DNA of 64,000 bases from JAJPHW01 sp963771505 (lineage in GTDB: Bacteria > Acidobacteriota > Terriglobia > Terriglobales > Acidobacteriaceae): NCBI GenBank assembly GCA_963771505.1, contig CAVYTO010000002.1, positions 930,001-994,000 of the forward strand. The letters are read 5' to 3'. This document shows, in pieces, positions 1 to 8,925 of this stretch. The first letter of the stretch is position 1. Every line of letters begins with the position of its first letter. Both the position numbers and the translations under genes were made by a program. A model generated the notes under the pieces. That model was given only the letters and a program-made list of their open reading frames with translations, was not told the DNA's origin and searched no databases.

Positions 1-1319
1 CTCCAGTGAAGCCTGGAGCGATCCGCGATTCCCTTCCGTCAAGCGCTCCGGCAAGAGGCGAGTCGTTCGCTGCCATTCTTGCCGATATCGAGAAATTGAT
101 CATCCCCGGTATCACACATTGGCAATCTCCCAACTTCTTTGCGTTCTTTCCTTCCAATTCTTCGGCGCCGGCGATCTTAGGCGATCTACTGTCGTCTGGA
201 TTGGGCGTCCAGGGCATGCTTTGGGCCACCAGTCCTGCTTGCACCGAACTGGAGGCTCACATCCTGGATTGGCTTGTGCCCGTGCTTGGACTTCCGGAGA
301 CTTTTTTGTCCACCAATTCGGGCGGTGGAGTGATTCAAGATACTGCCTCAAGCGCGTCTTTGTGCGCCATGTTGGCCGCGCGGGAACGGGCGACAGGTTT
401 TGCGACGAACAGCGATGGTTGCGATGGGAAGCTCGTCGCCTACACTTCTGCCCACGCCCATTCTTCAATAGAAAAAGCGGCGATGATTTGCGGGATTGGG
501 CGCAACGGCCTGCGCTTGCTCGATGTCGATCGAAATTTTGCGATGTCCGCAGCCGGGCTGGAGCGGCAGATCGAAAAAGATAAGCAGGCTGGGCTCAAGC
601 CGTTTTTCGTCTGTTCGACCATTGGCACCACCTCATCGAACTCCATCGACCCAATCCGAGAAATCAGCAGCATTGCCAAAAAGCACTGTCTGTGGCATCA
701 CGTCGACGCCGCCATGTCAGGTACGGCGGCGCTTTGCCCGGAATTCAGGCACATTCACGATGGTGTGGCGGAAGCTGACAGCTACGCGTTCAATCCTCAT
801 AAATGGATGTTCACCACATTCGACTGCGATTGTTTCTGGGTGGCCGATCGTGAGGCATTGATTCAGGCGCTCAGCATTCTTCCCGAATATCTGCGAAATC
901 AAGCGACGGAATCGGGATCAGTCATTGACTATCGCGATTGGCAGATTCCGCTGGGTCGGCGTTTTCGCGCACTGAAGCTGTGGTTTGTTCTGCGGCACTA
1001 TGGAATCGAAGGCTTGCAACACCACGTCCGCCAGCATGTGGCTCTGGCGCGAGATTTTGCAGAGTGGGTGAAGGCCGATGACCGGTTTGAACTCACCGCT
1101 CCCTACCCGTTAAATCTGGTTTGCTTCCGACATAAAGGTGGCGACGCAGCCAACCAAACTATCATGGAAAATCTGAATCGAAGCGGAGATTTGTATCTTA
1201 CCCACACTAAGCTCGACGGGAAAACGACTTTGCGCCTGTGCGTTGGGCAGTATCGCACCGAGCTTCAACACGTCGAACAAGCTTGGAAGCGGATCCAGCA
1301 AGAAGCGCTGGGTATCTGA
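1..1319 (+). CDS. PLP-dependent group II decarboxylase (aromatic-L-amino-acid decarboxylase family), 5' end outside window
   Basis: Probable pyridoxal-phosphate-dependent amino-acid decarboxylase acting on an aromatic or related amino acid; the substrate cannot be read from sequence. The translation has the family's THWQSPNFFAFFP stretch near its start, SPACTELE, a cofactor-site HVDAAMSG segment and NPHKWMF, whose Lys should form the internal aldimine. The first in-frame start in the window is a GTG at 6, but the frame is open to the window edge. About 30-40 residues of the usual N-terminus are missing, so the gene starts upstream and is cut by the window. It ends base-to-base with the convergent gene on the minus strand. 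A plant-type or tyrosine decarboxylase role is equally possible. Confidence 0.88.
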   Translation, partial: PVKPGAIRDSLPSSAPARGESFAAILADIEKLIIPGITHWQSPNFFAFFPSNSSAPAILGDLLSSGLGVQGMLWATSPACTELEAHILDWLVPVLGLPETFLSTNSGGGVIQDTASSASLCAMLAARERATGFATNSDGCDGKLVAYTSAHAHSSIEKAAMICGIGRNGLRLLDVDRNFAMSAAGLERQIEKDKQAGLKPFFVCSTIGTTSSNSIDPIREISSIAKKHCLWHHVDAAMSGTAALCPEFRHIHDGVAEADSYAFNPHKWMFTTFDCDCFWVADREALIQALSILPEYLRNQATESGSVIDYRDWQIPLGRRFRALKLWFVLRHYGIEGLQHHVRQHVALARDFAEWVKADDRFELTAPYPLNLVCFRHKGGDAANQTIMENLNRSGDLYLTHTKLDGKTTLRLCVGQYRTELQHVEQAWKRIQQEALGI

Positions 1320-2363
1320 TTAACGTTTGGGTTGCATTCCCGCCGGTTTGGCCGGATCCGACTCGGAAGCAGGGCCGGGTTTGATTACCGAGCCATTCGC
1401 GGCAGCCGACGAATTGACCCCGAAATCCCACACAAAGAGGTTGATTCCTTCTCGCCCCATGCTTTCGACTACCGCATACTCGCCCGGATTGAGCGGCTTA
1501 TCAGGAGTCACCTTGATCCATCCGCCGGTGATCTTTACTGAAGTGGTCGCAATGAGATTCGTTTGCTGGCTGCTTTTTCCCAGGGGATTGATTTTTATCT
1601 GACCGATGACCCGCATGCCCTTTTTGGATTCGGCGCGCACGATGCGAAACCGGTCCCACTCGTCCATCGGCTGCTGTGGTTTTTCCGGCTGCTGTGGCTG
1701 CGCCATGTTCGCGTTGGTGTTTTCTGCGGGATTTTGCGCCAGATTGACGTAAATCGAGGGCACCAACGTGTGCGCTTGCACCTGAGCGTGAGGGCCTTCC
1801 AATTGGATCGTCTGTTTCGCGCCGGCGATTGGGTTGATCGCAGCTCGCAGCATATTGGTTTTCGTGTTGCGATCGACTTCGCCGCCGTTTTGCTGGAGTT
1901 CTACCAGCTGCGGCTGATTGTCAAAAGTGTCCAGCAGCAGGATGGAGCCGTCTTCAGGCAAACGTAATCCGCTCGCGACCTCGGGCTGGCGGGATTCATC
2001 CGCTGCCCGTTCATCGGCGATTTCTTTGTCGAGTGCAACTGCCTCGGGCGCCGGAATTCCAGCTTTGCGTTCTTTTTCGAATTGGTTGGTCGCGTTCCAG
2101 TCCACCAAACTGTTGGGTAGTTCTTCCCAGTCGCTGCGTTCGGCGCTGTAAAACTTCACCCGATCGCCTTGGACTTCCCATTTGGTGGCGAGTTGGTAGG
2201 TGCCGTCTTTGAGGATGAGCCGCTTGGAAAGGTCTTGCCCGCCCGCCCGTGTAGACGGCGTAGCCAGCAACAGAAGAAAGATGGCAGCCTGTAAGAAGAG
2301 TAGGCAACGCCTTCGAAAAAAAGCACTCAAGGATGGCACGACTCGATCCTGCTCACCGTACAA
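1320..2363 (-). CDS. Secreted or membrane-anchored protein of unknown function
   Basis: I do not recognise this 347-residue protein. A hydrophobic segment at about residues 20-40 (FLQAAIFLLLLATPS) followed by a charged, Gln/Pro-rich chain suggests a signal peptide or membrane anchor. The region after the signal (LILKDGTYQLATKWEVQGDRV) resembles a short beta-rich module seen in acidobacterial secreted proteins. Around residues 225-245 there is an Asn/Gln/Pro-rich linker. The first 11 bases overlap the end of the downstream-reading PIN gene at 2353, so the two could share a transcript. No catalytic motif was seen. Confidence 0.7.
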   Translation of the reverse strand: MYGEQDRVVPSLSAFFRRRCLLFLQAAIFLLLLATPSTRAGGQDLSKRLILKDGTYQLATKWEVQGDRVKFYSAERSDWEELPNSLVDWNATNQFEKERKAGIPAPEAVALDKEIADERAADESRQPEVASGLRLPEDGSILLLDTFDNQPQLVELQQNGGEVDRNTKTNMLRAAINPIAGAKQTIQLEGPHAQVQAHTLVPSIYVNLAQNPAENTNANMAQPQQPEKPQQPMDEWDRFRIVRAESKKGMRVIGQIKINPLGKSSQQTNLIATTSVKITGGWIKVTPDKPLNPGEYAVVESMGREGINLFVWDFGVNSSAAANGSVIKPGPASESDPAKPAGMQPKR

Positions 2364-2739
2364 GATGAATTTTAATCCCTAGTTTCAGAGATTTCCACGA
2401 CCTGTCCGCTGTGTACACGGGAACTCCCATCGTGATAGCGAGCGCCAGACAGGCACGATCACCGAGAGACAGGCCAAGTGACTGGGTTTTTTGCACCAGG
2501 CTGCCGGCCAGTTTGGCTTGTTCCAGGGTAAATTCGTTTACGTTTCGAATCGGGCTGAGTGCCGCTTCCCACGCGTCGTCGGGATCAATGCCTCTACTGA
2601 CTAACTTACTCTGCACCTCTGCCAGGTTGACGGTTCCTGCGGTGGCTGAAGAAAGAAGCTCCGGCGTTAATTTCTCCGCGCCCGGTTCACCGTTCAGGAC
2701 CGCAAGGACGGCGGAGGCGTCCAGCACTACGCTACTCAA
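2353..2739 (-). CDS. vapC: PIN-domain ribonuclease, VapC-type toxin
   Basis: A 128-residue PIN-fold protein, the size of VapC toxins that cleave RNA with a Mg-dependent cluster of acidic residues. It opens with VVLDASAVLAVLNGEPG, placing the first catalytic Asp at residue 7. The LSLGDRACLALA segment carries the distal Asp and YTADRSW follows, all standard PIN positions. It overlaps the upstream AbrB-like gene by 8 bases, the normal antitoxin-toxin arrangement. The likely role is a type II toxin-antitoxin module; its target RNA is unknown. Confidence 0.85.
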   Translation of the reverse strand: MSSVVLDASAVLAVLNGEPGAEKLTPELLSSATAGTVNLAEVQSKLVSRGIDPDDAWEAALSPIRNVNEFTLEQAKLAGSLVQKTQSLGLSLGDRACLALAITMGVPVYTADRSWKSLKLGIKIHLVR

Positions 2740-2980
2740 GCTTCGCGGCGTCGCGCCGCTCGGAAATCAATTCGTCAACCAATGAAGTTCCGGGCTTCAC
2801 ATGTTTCCGGACCAGTCGACTGGCTTTCTCGATACGCCGCGCTAGCGTCGAAATTCGTAGCTCGTTGTCCTCCACCTTCATGACGACTTCATCGCCGAGG
2901 TTGATGCCGAGGGTCTTGCGAAAATGTGCGGGAATGACGATTCTTCCATTCCCATTCACGCGCGCACGGGATTCCATCAT
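2732..2980 (-). CDS. vapB: AbrB/MazE-type antitoxin (VapB partner)
   Basis: A short SpoVT/AbrB swapped-hairpin DNA-binding protein. The core ESRARVNGNGRIVIPAHFRK followed by LGINLGDEVVMKVEDNEL is diagnostic. The C-terminal part (VRKHVKPGTSLVDELISERR) matches the toxin-binding tail of VapB proteins. I place the start at the first of two adjacent ATG codons at 2980. An in-frame ATG at 3007 is also possible and neither has a clear Shine-Dalgarno sequence. It overlaps the PIN gene by 8 bases and probably represses the shared promoter. Confidence 0.82.
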   Translation of the reverse strand: MMESRARVNGNGRIVIPAHFRKTLGINLGDEVVMKVEDNELRISTLARRIEKASRLVRKHVKPGTSLVDELISERRDAAKLE

Positions 2981-3205
2981 AATGTCACTAATGTTACCAA
3001 ATGACATGGCGATGATCAAGTGACACACGCGACCAAGATATACGGGAGACAAGCACTACTGCGCACGTTAAAGACGCCAGCAGGGGAGACCAGCAGCGGA
3101 GAATTCCCCGTTTGTCACAGATTCCCTTCCTCATTTTTTTCTGCCATAATTGTTTGTGCATCCCAGCCTGCACAAATTTCAAAAACAATTTGAGGTGACG
3201 CGCAG

Positions 3206-4873
3206 ATGTCGGCAAAATACATCTTTGTGACGGGCGGAGTTGTGTCTTCTCTTGGCAAAGGTCTGGCCGCAGCCTCCATCGGCTGCTTGCTTGAGAGCCG
3301 CGGGCTCAAGGTCAATCTGATGAAGTTCGACCCCTACCTCAATGTTGACCCGGGAACAATGTCTCCGTTTCAGCATGGCGAAGTTTTCGTCACCGATGAC
3401 GGAGCCGAAACCGACCTCGATCTCGGTCACTACGAACGATTCACACACGCAAAGCTGTCGCGCGACAATAACTGGACGACTGGCCGGATCTACGAACAAA
3501 TCATCGCTAAAGAGCGGCGCGGCGATTACTTAGGCAAGACGGTTCAAGTGATTCCTCACGTCACGAACGAAATCAAGGCGGCAATGAAAAAAGTCGCACA
3601 CGACGTCGATGTCGCGATCGTGGAAATTGGCGGCACTGTCGGCGATATCGAGTCACTGCCGTTCATGGAAGCGATTCGCCAGATGCGCCAGGAGCTTGGC
3701 CGCGAGCACACGATGTTCATGCACGTGACGCTCGTCCCGTTCATTGCTGCGGCGCAGGAATTAAAGACTAAACCTACGCAGCACTCGGTGAAGGAATTGC
3801 TCAGCATCGGAATTCAGCCTGATATTCTTCTTTGCCGCACCGACCGGTTTCTATCCAAGGACATCAAGTCGAAGATTGCCCTTTTCTGTAACGTCGAAGA
3901 GGAAGCTGTAATTACCGCAAAGGATGTCGCGTCGATCTACGAAGTTCCACTCAACTTCGCCAGTGAAGGGGTGGACACCCTGGCGCTCAAATATCTGCAC
4001 ATCGAAGCCAAAGATCGCGACATGTCGAAGTGGGAAGAACTCGTTCATCGTGTCTACAATCCAAAGGCGGAAGTCACGATCGGGATTGTCGGCAAGTATG
4101 TGGAATATGAAGACTCGTACAAATCTCTGAAAGAAGCGTTGGTGCACGGAGCCCTGGCTCACAACCTGAAATTGCAGGTGAACTGGATCGAAGCAGAAGG
4201 TTTGGAAGGCGACAGCACTAAGTGCGAAGAGCAGTTGCGCGATTACGACGGTCTGCTGGTGCCGGGGGGATTTGGCAAACGCGGCATCGAAGGGATGCTT
4301 AACGCGATTCGTTACGCGCGCGAGAAGATGGTGCCTTACTTTGGCATCTGCCTGGGAATGCAGACAGCGTGCATTGAATTCGCGCGCAACGTCTGCGGAC
4401 TGGCGGAGGCGAACTCCAGCGAGTTCAATCCGGCAACGCCTCATCGGGTCATTTATAAACTTCGCGAACTTCGGGGCGTTGAAGAGCTGGGCGGGACCAT
4501 GCGCTTAGGCGCGTGGACCTGCAAAATTGAACCTGACACGCTGGCCCAACGGATTTACGGCGAGACCGAAATCAGCGAGCGCCATCGCCACCGCTACGAA
4601 TTCAATCGTGAGTACGAAGGCCCGTTGACCGCCGCAGGCATGCGAATTTCCGGTTCTACGCCTGATGGAACTTATGTCGAGATGATCGAACTCCCCGACC
4701 ATCCGCACTTCATCGGCTGCCAATTTCATCCAGAATTCAAATCGAAACCGCTGGAACCGCACCCGCTGTTCAAGGCATTTGTGGGAGCGGCGTATCAGAG
4801 CGGACTGCGGAGAACCGCGCAAAAAGAGTCAGATGCCGTGGAAATGTTTCACCGGCCACAGAACGTCCGGTAA
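3206..4873 (+). CDS. pyrG: CTP synthase
   Basis: Glutamine-hydrolysing CTP synthase, which makes CTP from UTP, ATP and glutamine in the cytoplasm. At 555 residues it is full length. The N-terminal synthase domain starts KYIFVTGGVVSSLGKG (P-loop) with the MKFDPYLNVDPGTMSP signature. The C-terminal class I amidotransferase domain has the nucleophile in GICLGMQ at about residue 381 and QFHPEF near residue 506. A GAGGTGA ribosome-binding site lies 9 bases before the ATG. A strong hairpin terminator follows the stop. Confidence 0.98.
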   Translation: MSAKYIFVTGGVVSSLGKGLAAASIGCLLESRGLKVNLMKFDPYLNVDPGTMSPFQHGEVFVTDDGAETDLDLGHYERFTHAKLSRDNNWTTGRIYEQIIAKERRGDYLGKTVQVIPHVTNEIKAAMKKVAHDVDVAIVEIGGTVGDIESLPFMEAIRQMRQELGREHTMFMHVTLVPFIAAAQELKTKPTQHSVKELLSIGIQPDILLCRTDRFLSKDIKSKIALFCNVEEEAVITAKDVASIYEVPLNFASEGVDTLALKYLHIEAKDRDMSKWEELVHRVYNPKAEVTIGIVGKYVEYEDSYKSLKEALVHGALAHNLKLQVNWIEAEGLEGDSTKCEEQLRDYDGLLVPGGFGKRGIEGMLNAIRYAREKMVPYFGICLGMQTACIEFARNVCGLAEANSSEFNPATPHRVIYKLRELRGVEELGGTMRLGAWTCKIEPDTLAQRIYGETEISERHRHRYEFNREYEGPLTAAGMRISGSTPDGTYVEMIELPDHPHFIGCQFHPEFKSKPLEPHPLFKAFVGAAYQSGLRRTAQKESDAVEMFHRPQNVR

Positions 4874-4889
4874 GTTCGGTTTGAGGAAG

Positions 4890-4918
4890 TGGGGACGGGG
4901 TTTTTGGCCCTGTCCCCA
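4890..4918 (+). terminator. Rho-independent terminator of pyrG, possibly bidirectional
   Basis: An 11-base-pair stem (4890-4900 with 4908-4918, one G-T wobble) closes a 7-base T-rich loop. The following tail, TTTCATTTTATT, is T-rich. It lies between the convergent pyrG and haloperoxidase genes, so it may stop transcription from both sides. Confidence 0.85.
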
Positions 4919-4925
4919 TTTCATT

Positions 4926-6665
4926 TTATTGGTTGGTGATGGTCGCGGTGGTGCCGTCGAATTTCGTGATGTTGACCGTAAACTTCTCGTTATAGGTCTG
5001 CGCCTTGTCTTGCAGAATGCTTAAGGCAACAGCTTCACCAAGCGCCAGCGATTCATCGCTATCGCTCCGGTAATGGATTCCAGCATGAATTCCGTGGCCG
5101 AAGGTGATGTTGTGTCCCAACTTGTTCAGTTCGTTGTTGACCGTGAGCTGTGACCCCGTGTAGGGAGTCAGCGCTGTTCCGGCGTTGTTTGGCATCATCG
5201 GATTCGGAATCACGAAGTTTCCGTCGAAGAAAAATTTTAGGACGGTGATGCATGCTCCTCCGACAGTCCCATGTCCAGTGGGGTAAGAGGGATGCGTGGG
5301 CGACCCCTCAGGGAACGCTTGCGGCAGAAGGTAGCTGCCATGCGCCCTGAACATGTTCGCGAGCGCTTTTGAGTTCAGGAAGTCCGGCGACAGCGTCACG
5401 TCTGTGTCCGCTCCTTGGCCAGTCTTGATCAGGTGAGCGATGGCTCCCGGCACTTCGGGACGGGCCCGGCGATGCACGTACCACTTCTGAAACCAGACCG
5501 CCTTGAGCGCACGGCTTGCTACTTCGCCGATGGTTGCGGCGCAATCAGGCCCGCCAAAGGTACCAAAACCGGCTTGAGTCGCTGAAGCGGCATACGGATT
5601 GCCGGGATTAACCGGAGCCCCGAGCGTTTGTAGTCCCAACAACGCCACAAAATATGCCTGATAAAGAACGTCCACATGCGTCCACGCGGCGAAATCCCGG
5701 CCGTTCCTGGCGTAGCGGAAAACCGGATCGATCACGTTCACGTCGCCGGTACTGCCGCCATTTTGAATCAAAACATAAGAGTTGAAATCCGTCAGGTAGT
5801 CAATGCCGCGCACATAGGTTTGGAATCTCTGCGTGATCGGCTGGTTTCCGAGGTAAGTCGGAAGCACCATGAATTGCGAGGCATAAGGGCCAGTTGTTTC
5901 ACCTGCAAAGTTGCCACGGAACAATTCGTTGGTGGTAACTTGGCCGCTGCCATTCCGCGGCCCGACATATCCAGAGAGCCCGTTGAGTTCGGCGGCAGCC
6001 TGATTTGCCGTCGCGTTCGACGAGTAGGTTGAGAACGGGACGTCCCGCAACAATGCCGCCCAATACATTTCGACCATCTCTGCGGCCTGCTGGCTGCCGG
6101 CCATCACGGGTGCAGCATCGACAGTAAAGTTGTGCCCGTCCGTTCCCTCCAAGTCATAGGCTAGACCCGACTGAGGATTGGTCAGGGTTCGCTTGCCTCC
6201 GAGTGGTATAGCTTCGAAATCGGCGGGGTTGCCGGTTGTTAGAGCGTTGATGAGGGCGTTATATCCATTCAAGTCGACCCGACCAAAGTTGTCGTGGTTT
6301 AAACACTTCGTAAAGGTGGCGCCTTTGTCCGCGTATAACGCTTCGTCTCCGTTCGTGGGATGCGGCACGAGCGGCAGATTGTGCTGGGTCGTGGCTTGAT
6401 TGACTCGCAGATTGTAGGCGGCGTCGGCGCGAGCCTGGTCGCCCAACGGGCCGATGTCATCGGCAAAAGCGTAAGAACTCTTTCCTCCAACCAGCGGTTC
6501 CAGGGTTGTGATGCCTCCGGCAGCGATTGCCGCTGCTGCCACGCCACCAAGTTTGCCAAGGAAACTGCGTCGACCGGGTGATTTTATTGTTGGGAAAACA
6601 GCCGGGTCTTTTGTGATGTGATCGTGTGTTTCATCTGACTTCAAAACGGGGAGAGGCTTCATCAT
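4926..6665 (-). CDS. Tat-exported vanadium-dependent haloperoxidase (PAP2 fold)
   Basis: A 579-residue vanadium chloroperoxidase-like enzyme, expected to oxidise halides with hydrogen peroxide outside the cytoplasm. The N-terminus carries a twin-arginine signal (RRSFLGKLGG then an Ala-rich stretch, about residues 33-53). All three vanadate/phosphate-binding motifs of the PAP2 superfamily are present in order: KWYVHRRARPE near residue 393, PSYPTGHG near 458, and HGIHAGIHYRSDSDE near 525. The catalytic His of PTGHG is intact. Halide preference cannot be read from sequence; a secreted phosphatase is the alternative. It stands alone, convergent with pyrG. Confidence 0.88.
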   Translation of the reverse strand: MMKPLPVLKSDETHDHITKDPAVFPTIKSPGRRSFLGKLGGVAAAAIAAGGITTLEPLVGGKSSYAFADDIGPLGDQARADAAYNLRVNQATTQHNLPLVPHPTNGDEALYADKGATFTKCLNHDNFGRVDLNGYNALINALTTGNPADFEAIPLGGKRTLTNPQSGLAYDLEGTDGHNFTVDAAPVMAGSQQAAEMVEMYWAALLRDVPFSTYSSNATANQAAAELNGLSGYVGPRNGSGQVTTNELFRGNFAGETTGPYASQFMVLPTYLGNQPITQRFQTYVRGIDYLTDFNSYVLIQNGGSTGDVNVIDPVFRYARNGRDFAAWTHVDVLYQAYFVALLGLQTLGAPVNPGNPYAASATQAGFGTFGGPDCAATIGEVASRALKAVWFQKWYVHRRARPEVPGAIAHLIKTGQGADTDVTLSPDFLNSKALANMFRAHGSYLLPQAFPEGSPTHPSYPTGHGTVGGACITVLKFFFDGNFVIPNPMMPNNAGTALTPYTGSQLTVNNELNKLGHNITFGHGIHAGIHYRSDSDESLALGEAVALSILQDKAQTYNEKFTVNITKFDGTTATITNQ

Positions 6666-6847
6666 GGGAGTGCTCCAGTTTCACAAATTTAGGTCTCGCC
6701 TTTGGGAGGAAAGGAAATTGGCGGAAGGTTATTTTCCTGGCGCGAGAAAGTCAAGTAGAAAGATGACTCAAATGTGCCAGACTGATCGGCCATATGCGGC
6801 ATCGCCGATCAAGTAGAATTGCCGGTTCCAGACTACGCGAGGTGAAC

Positions 6848-7684
6848 ATGCACAACTCGTTCTTGGCCGGAGACGTCCGCATCGGATCCGGCAGCCTTTT
6901 CCTGATAGCAGGTCCATGCGTTATCGAGAGTGAAGAACACGCGTTGCGGATGGCAGAAATCATCAAGGGCGTGACTCGATCGCTGAACGTTCCTTTAATA
7001 TTTAAAGCCTCGTACGATAAAGCCAACCGCACTTCGATTCGGAGTTTCCGCGGACCCGGCCTGACCGAAGGGCTCCGTATTCTCAAGAAAGTAAAGGACG
7101 AAGTTCATCTTCCTGTCTTAACCGATGTGCACGACGTGCACGACGTCGCCAAAGTCGCGGAGGTGGCAGACGTGATCCAAATACCGGCGTTTCTTTGCCG
7201 CCAGACGGATTTGGTTGTCGCCGCAGCCATGAGTGAAAGGGCCGTCAACATCAAAAAGGGTCAGTTCGTTGCGCCTCAGGACATGAAAAGCGCCGTGGAG
7301 AAGTGCCGCACCGCAGGCAACGATAGAGTGTTCCTCACCGAACGCGGGTCCAGTTTTGGCTACAGCAATCTGGTGGTAGACATGCGATCGCTGCCGATTA
7401 TGCAAAAGTTTGCACCTGTAGTGTTCGACGCGACGCACTCCGTGCAATTGCCGTCCGCGGGATCAGACGGCGACCATGCCGTTAGCGGCGGGCAACCGGA
7501 ATTCAGTCCGGTGCTGGCGCGGGCAGCGGTGGCGGCTGGAGTAGATGGCATTTTCATGGAAGTTCACGACAACCCGTCTTTGGCAAAGTCCGACGGAGCG
7601 AATGCGCTTGAGTCGACTAGGCTGCGCGGTGTGCTGAAGCAGTTGCTCGCCGTGCATGCCGCCGCGAGGGCATCCACCGAGTAG
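6848..7684 (+). CDS. kdsA: 3-deoxy-8-phosphooctulonate (KDO-8-P) synthase
   Basis: Condenses arabinose-5-phosphate with phosphoenolpyruvate to give KDO-8-phosphate for LPS. The 278-residue product has the family signatures IAGPCVIES, FKASYDKANRTS, the SFRGPGL loop and LTERGSSFGYSNLVVDMRS. I chose the ATG at 6848 because AGGTGAAC sits directly upstream; an open frame runs 18 codons further. It is grouped with kdsD, the preceding enzyme of the pathway, with a channel gene between, and kdsC lies 10 kb away on the other strand. Confidence 0.97.
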   Translation: MHNSFLAGDVRIGSGSLFLIAGPCVIESEEHALRMAEIIKGVTRSLNVPLIFKASYDKANRTSIRSFRGPGLTEGLRILKKVKDEVHLPVLTDVHDVHDVAKVAEVADVIQIPAFLCRQTDLVVAAAMSERAVNIKKGQFVAPQDMKSAVEKCRTAGNDRVFLTERGSSFGYSNLVVDMRSLPIMQKFAPVVFDATHSVQLPSAGSDGDHAVSGGQPEFSPVLARAAVAAGVDGIFMEVHDNPSLAKSDGANALESTRLRGVLKQLLAVHAAARASTE

Positions 7685-7741
7685 GGTCTTAGGCAATCAT
7701 GAATCGGCTTCAGCGCTGACGCATCAATAGCTCTCGTAACA

Positions 7742-8884
7742 ATGAATGTATTAGCTACGATTTTCGGCCTCGGCACAATTTTCACTGTGCTGCTCGACGC
7801 CTTTGAAACGGTGGTTCTGCCCCGCAGAGTCAACCGCCGCTACCGCCTGACCTCGATGTTTTATCGGTACACCTGGGTTCCTTTCTCAAAACTTGTGGGG
7901 AAGATTCCACTGCCGTCACGGCGGGAAAATTTTCTAGGGTACTTCGGGCCTTTGTCTTTGATTTTTCTTTTGGGCGTTTGGGCCATGGGATTGATATTTG
8001 GATTCGCCGTGGTCCAGTTCGGGGTCGGCGAGCACATTCAACTGAACGGTCAGCCGGTTACATTTGGCGGACTGCTATATCACAGCGGCGAGACCTTTTT
8101 CACGCTGGGCTACGGCGATATCGTTCCGACTTCCGGAATCGCGCGAGCATTGGCCGTTCTTGAAGCGGGCATGGGCTTCGGGTTTCTTGGTTTGGTGCTC
8201 GGCTATTTGCCGACGATTTATTCTCGATTTTCCACCCGTGAAATTGAAATTTCGTTACTGGACGCGCGCGCGGGCTCACCGCCCACTGCGGCTGAACTTC
8301 TGGCGCGGTTCGGTAACTGTCCGCAGCAGGAAGTGCTGGATCAGATATTCCGCGACTGGGAGCGTTGGTCGGCAGAAGTTCTGGAGAGCCATTTGTCTTA
8401 TCCGGTGCTTAATTTTTTTCGTTCGCAGCACAATAATCAATCGTGGCTCAGCGCGCTCACCGCGATTCTCGACGCCACGTCGCTGGTGATCGCCGGGGTG
8501 GACGACATCCGCAACGAGCAGGCGAAGATCACATTCGCCATCGCACGGCACGCGATGGTGGATCTTACCCAGACCGTAAGCGCAAGGTACAACCCAAACG
8601 GCCCGAATCGCCTTCCGCCAGAGGAACTTTTGCGGCTTCGACAAAAATTGACCGATCGCGGAGTGGCCGTTCGCGACACTGAAGCTTCGAACACGAAGCT
8701 GGCCTATTTGCGTTCGCGCTACGAGCCCTATGCCCAATCCTTGGCGCAGCGTCTGCTGATCAACTTGCCGCCGTGGATCCATCCCGAGAAAAAGAAAGAC
8801 AATTGGGAAGCCGGCCCATGGGACCGTGCGATTCAGGCTAAAGGTCTAGGCGAGAGCGTGCAGGTCTTCGACGACCACTTCTGA
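7742..8884 (+). CDS. Two-TM potassium channel-like protein with long cytoplasmic tail
   Basis: An inner-membrane ion-channel protein. A first hydrophobic helix occupies about residues 3-25, further ones lie at about 60-90 and 130-150. Between the last two is a pore loop whose filter reads TLGYGDIVP, essentially the potassium-channel TVGYGD. The remaining 220 residues are soluble, without an RCK or cyclic-nucleotide domain that I recognise. The gene sits between kdsA and kdsD, 57 bases after the former and 41 before the latter. A metabolic link to KDO is not evident, so the spacing may be coincidental. Confidence 0.8.
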   Translation: MNVLATIFGLGTIFTVLLDAFETVVLPRRVNRRYRLTSMFYRYTWVPFSKLVGKIPLPSRRENFLGYFGPLSLIFLLGVWAMGLIFGFAVVQFGVGEHIQLNGQPVTFGGLLYHSGETFFTLGYGDIVPTSGIARALAVLEAGMGFGFLGLVLGYLPTIYSRFSTREIEISLLDARAGSPPTAAELLARFGNCPQQEVLDQIFRDWERWSAEVLESHLSYPVLNFFRSQHNNQSWLSALTAILDATSLVIAGVDDIRNEQAKITFAIARHAMVDLTQTVSARYNPNGPNRLPPEELLRLRQKLTDRGVAVRDTEASNTKLAYLRSRYEPYAQSLAQRLLINLPPWIHPEKKKDNWEAGPWDRAIQAKGLGESVQVFDDHF

Positions 8885-8925
8885 TCCAGAAGAAGCTCAA
8901 CAGCGTGCTAACATCCTAGCGTTCC

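Noticed and set aside
3851..4444. Long minus-strand frame inside pyrG
   Set aside because: Fully antisense to a conserved gene, with no recognisable domain; a shadow of pyrG codon use.
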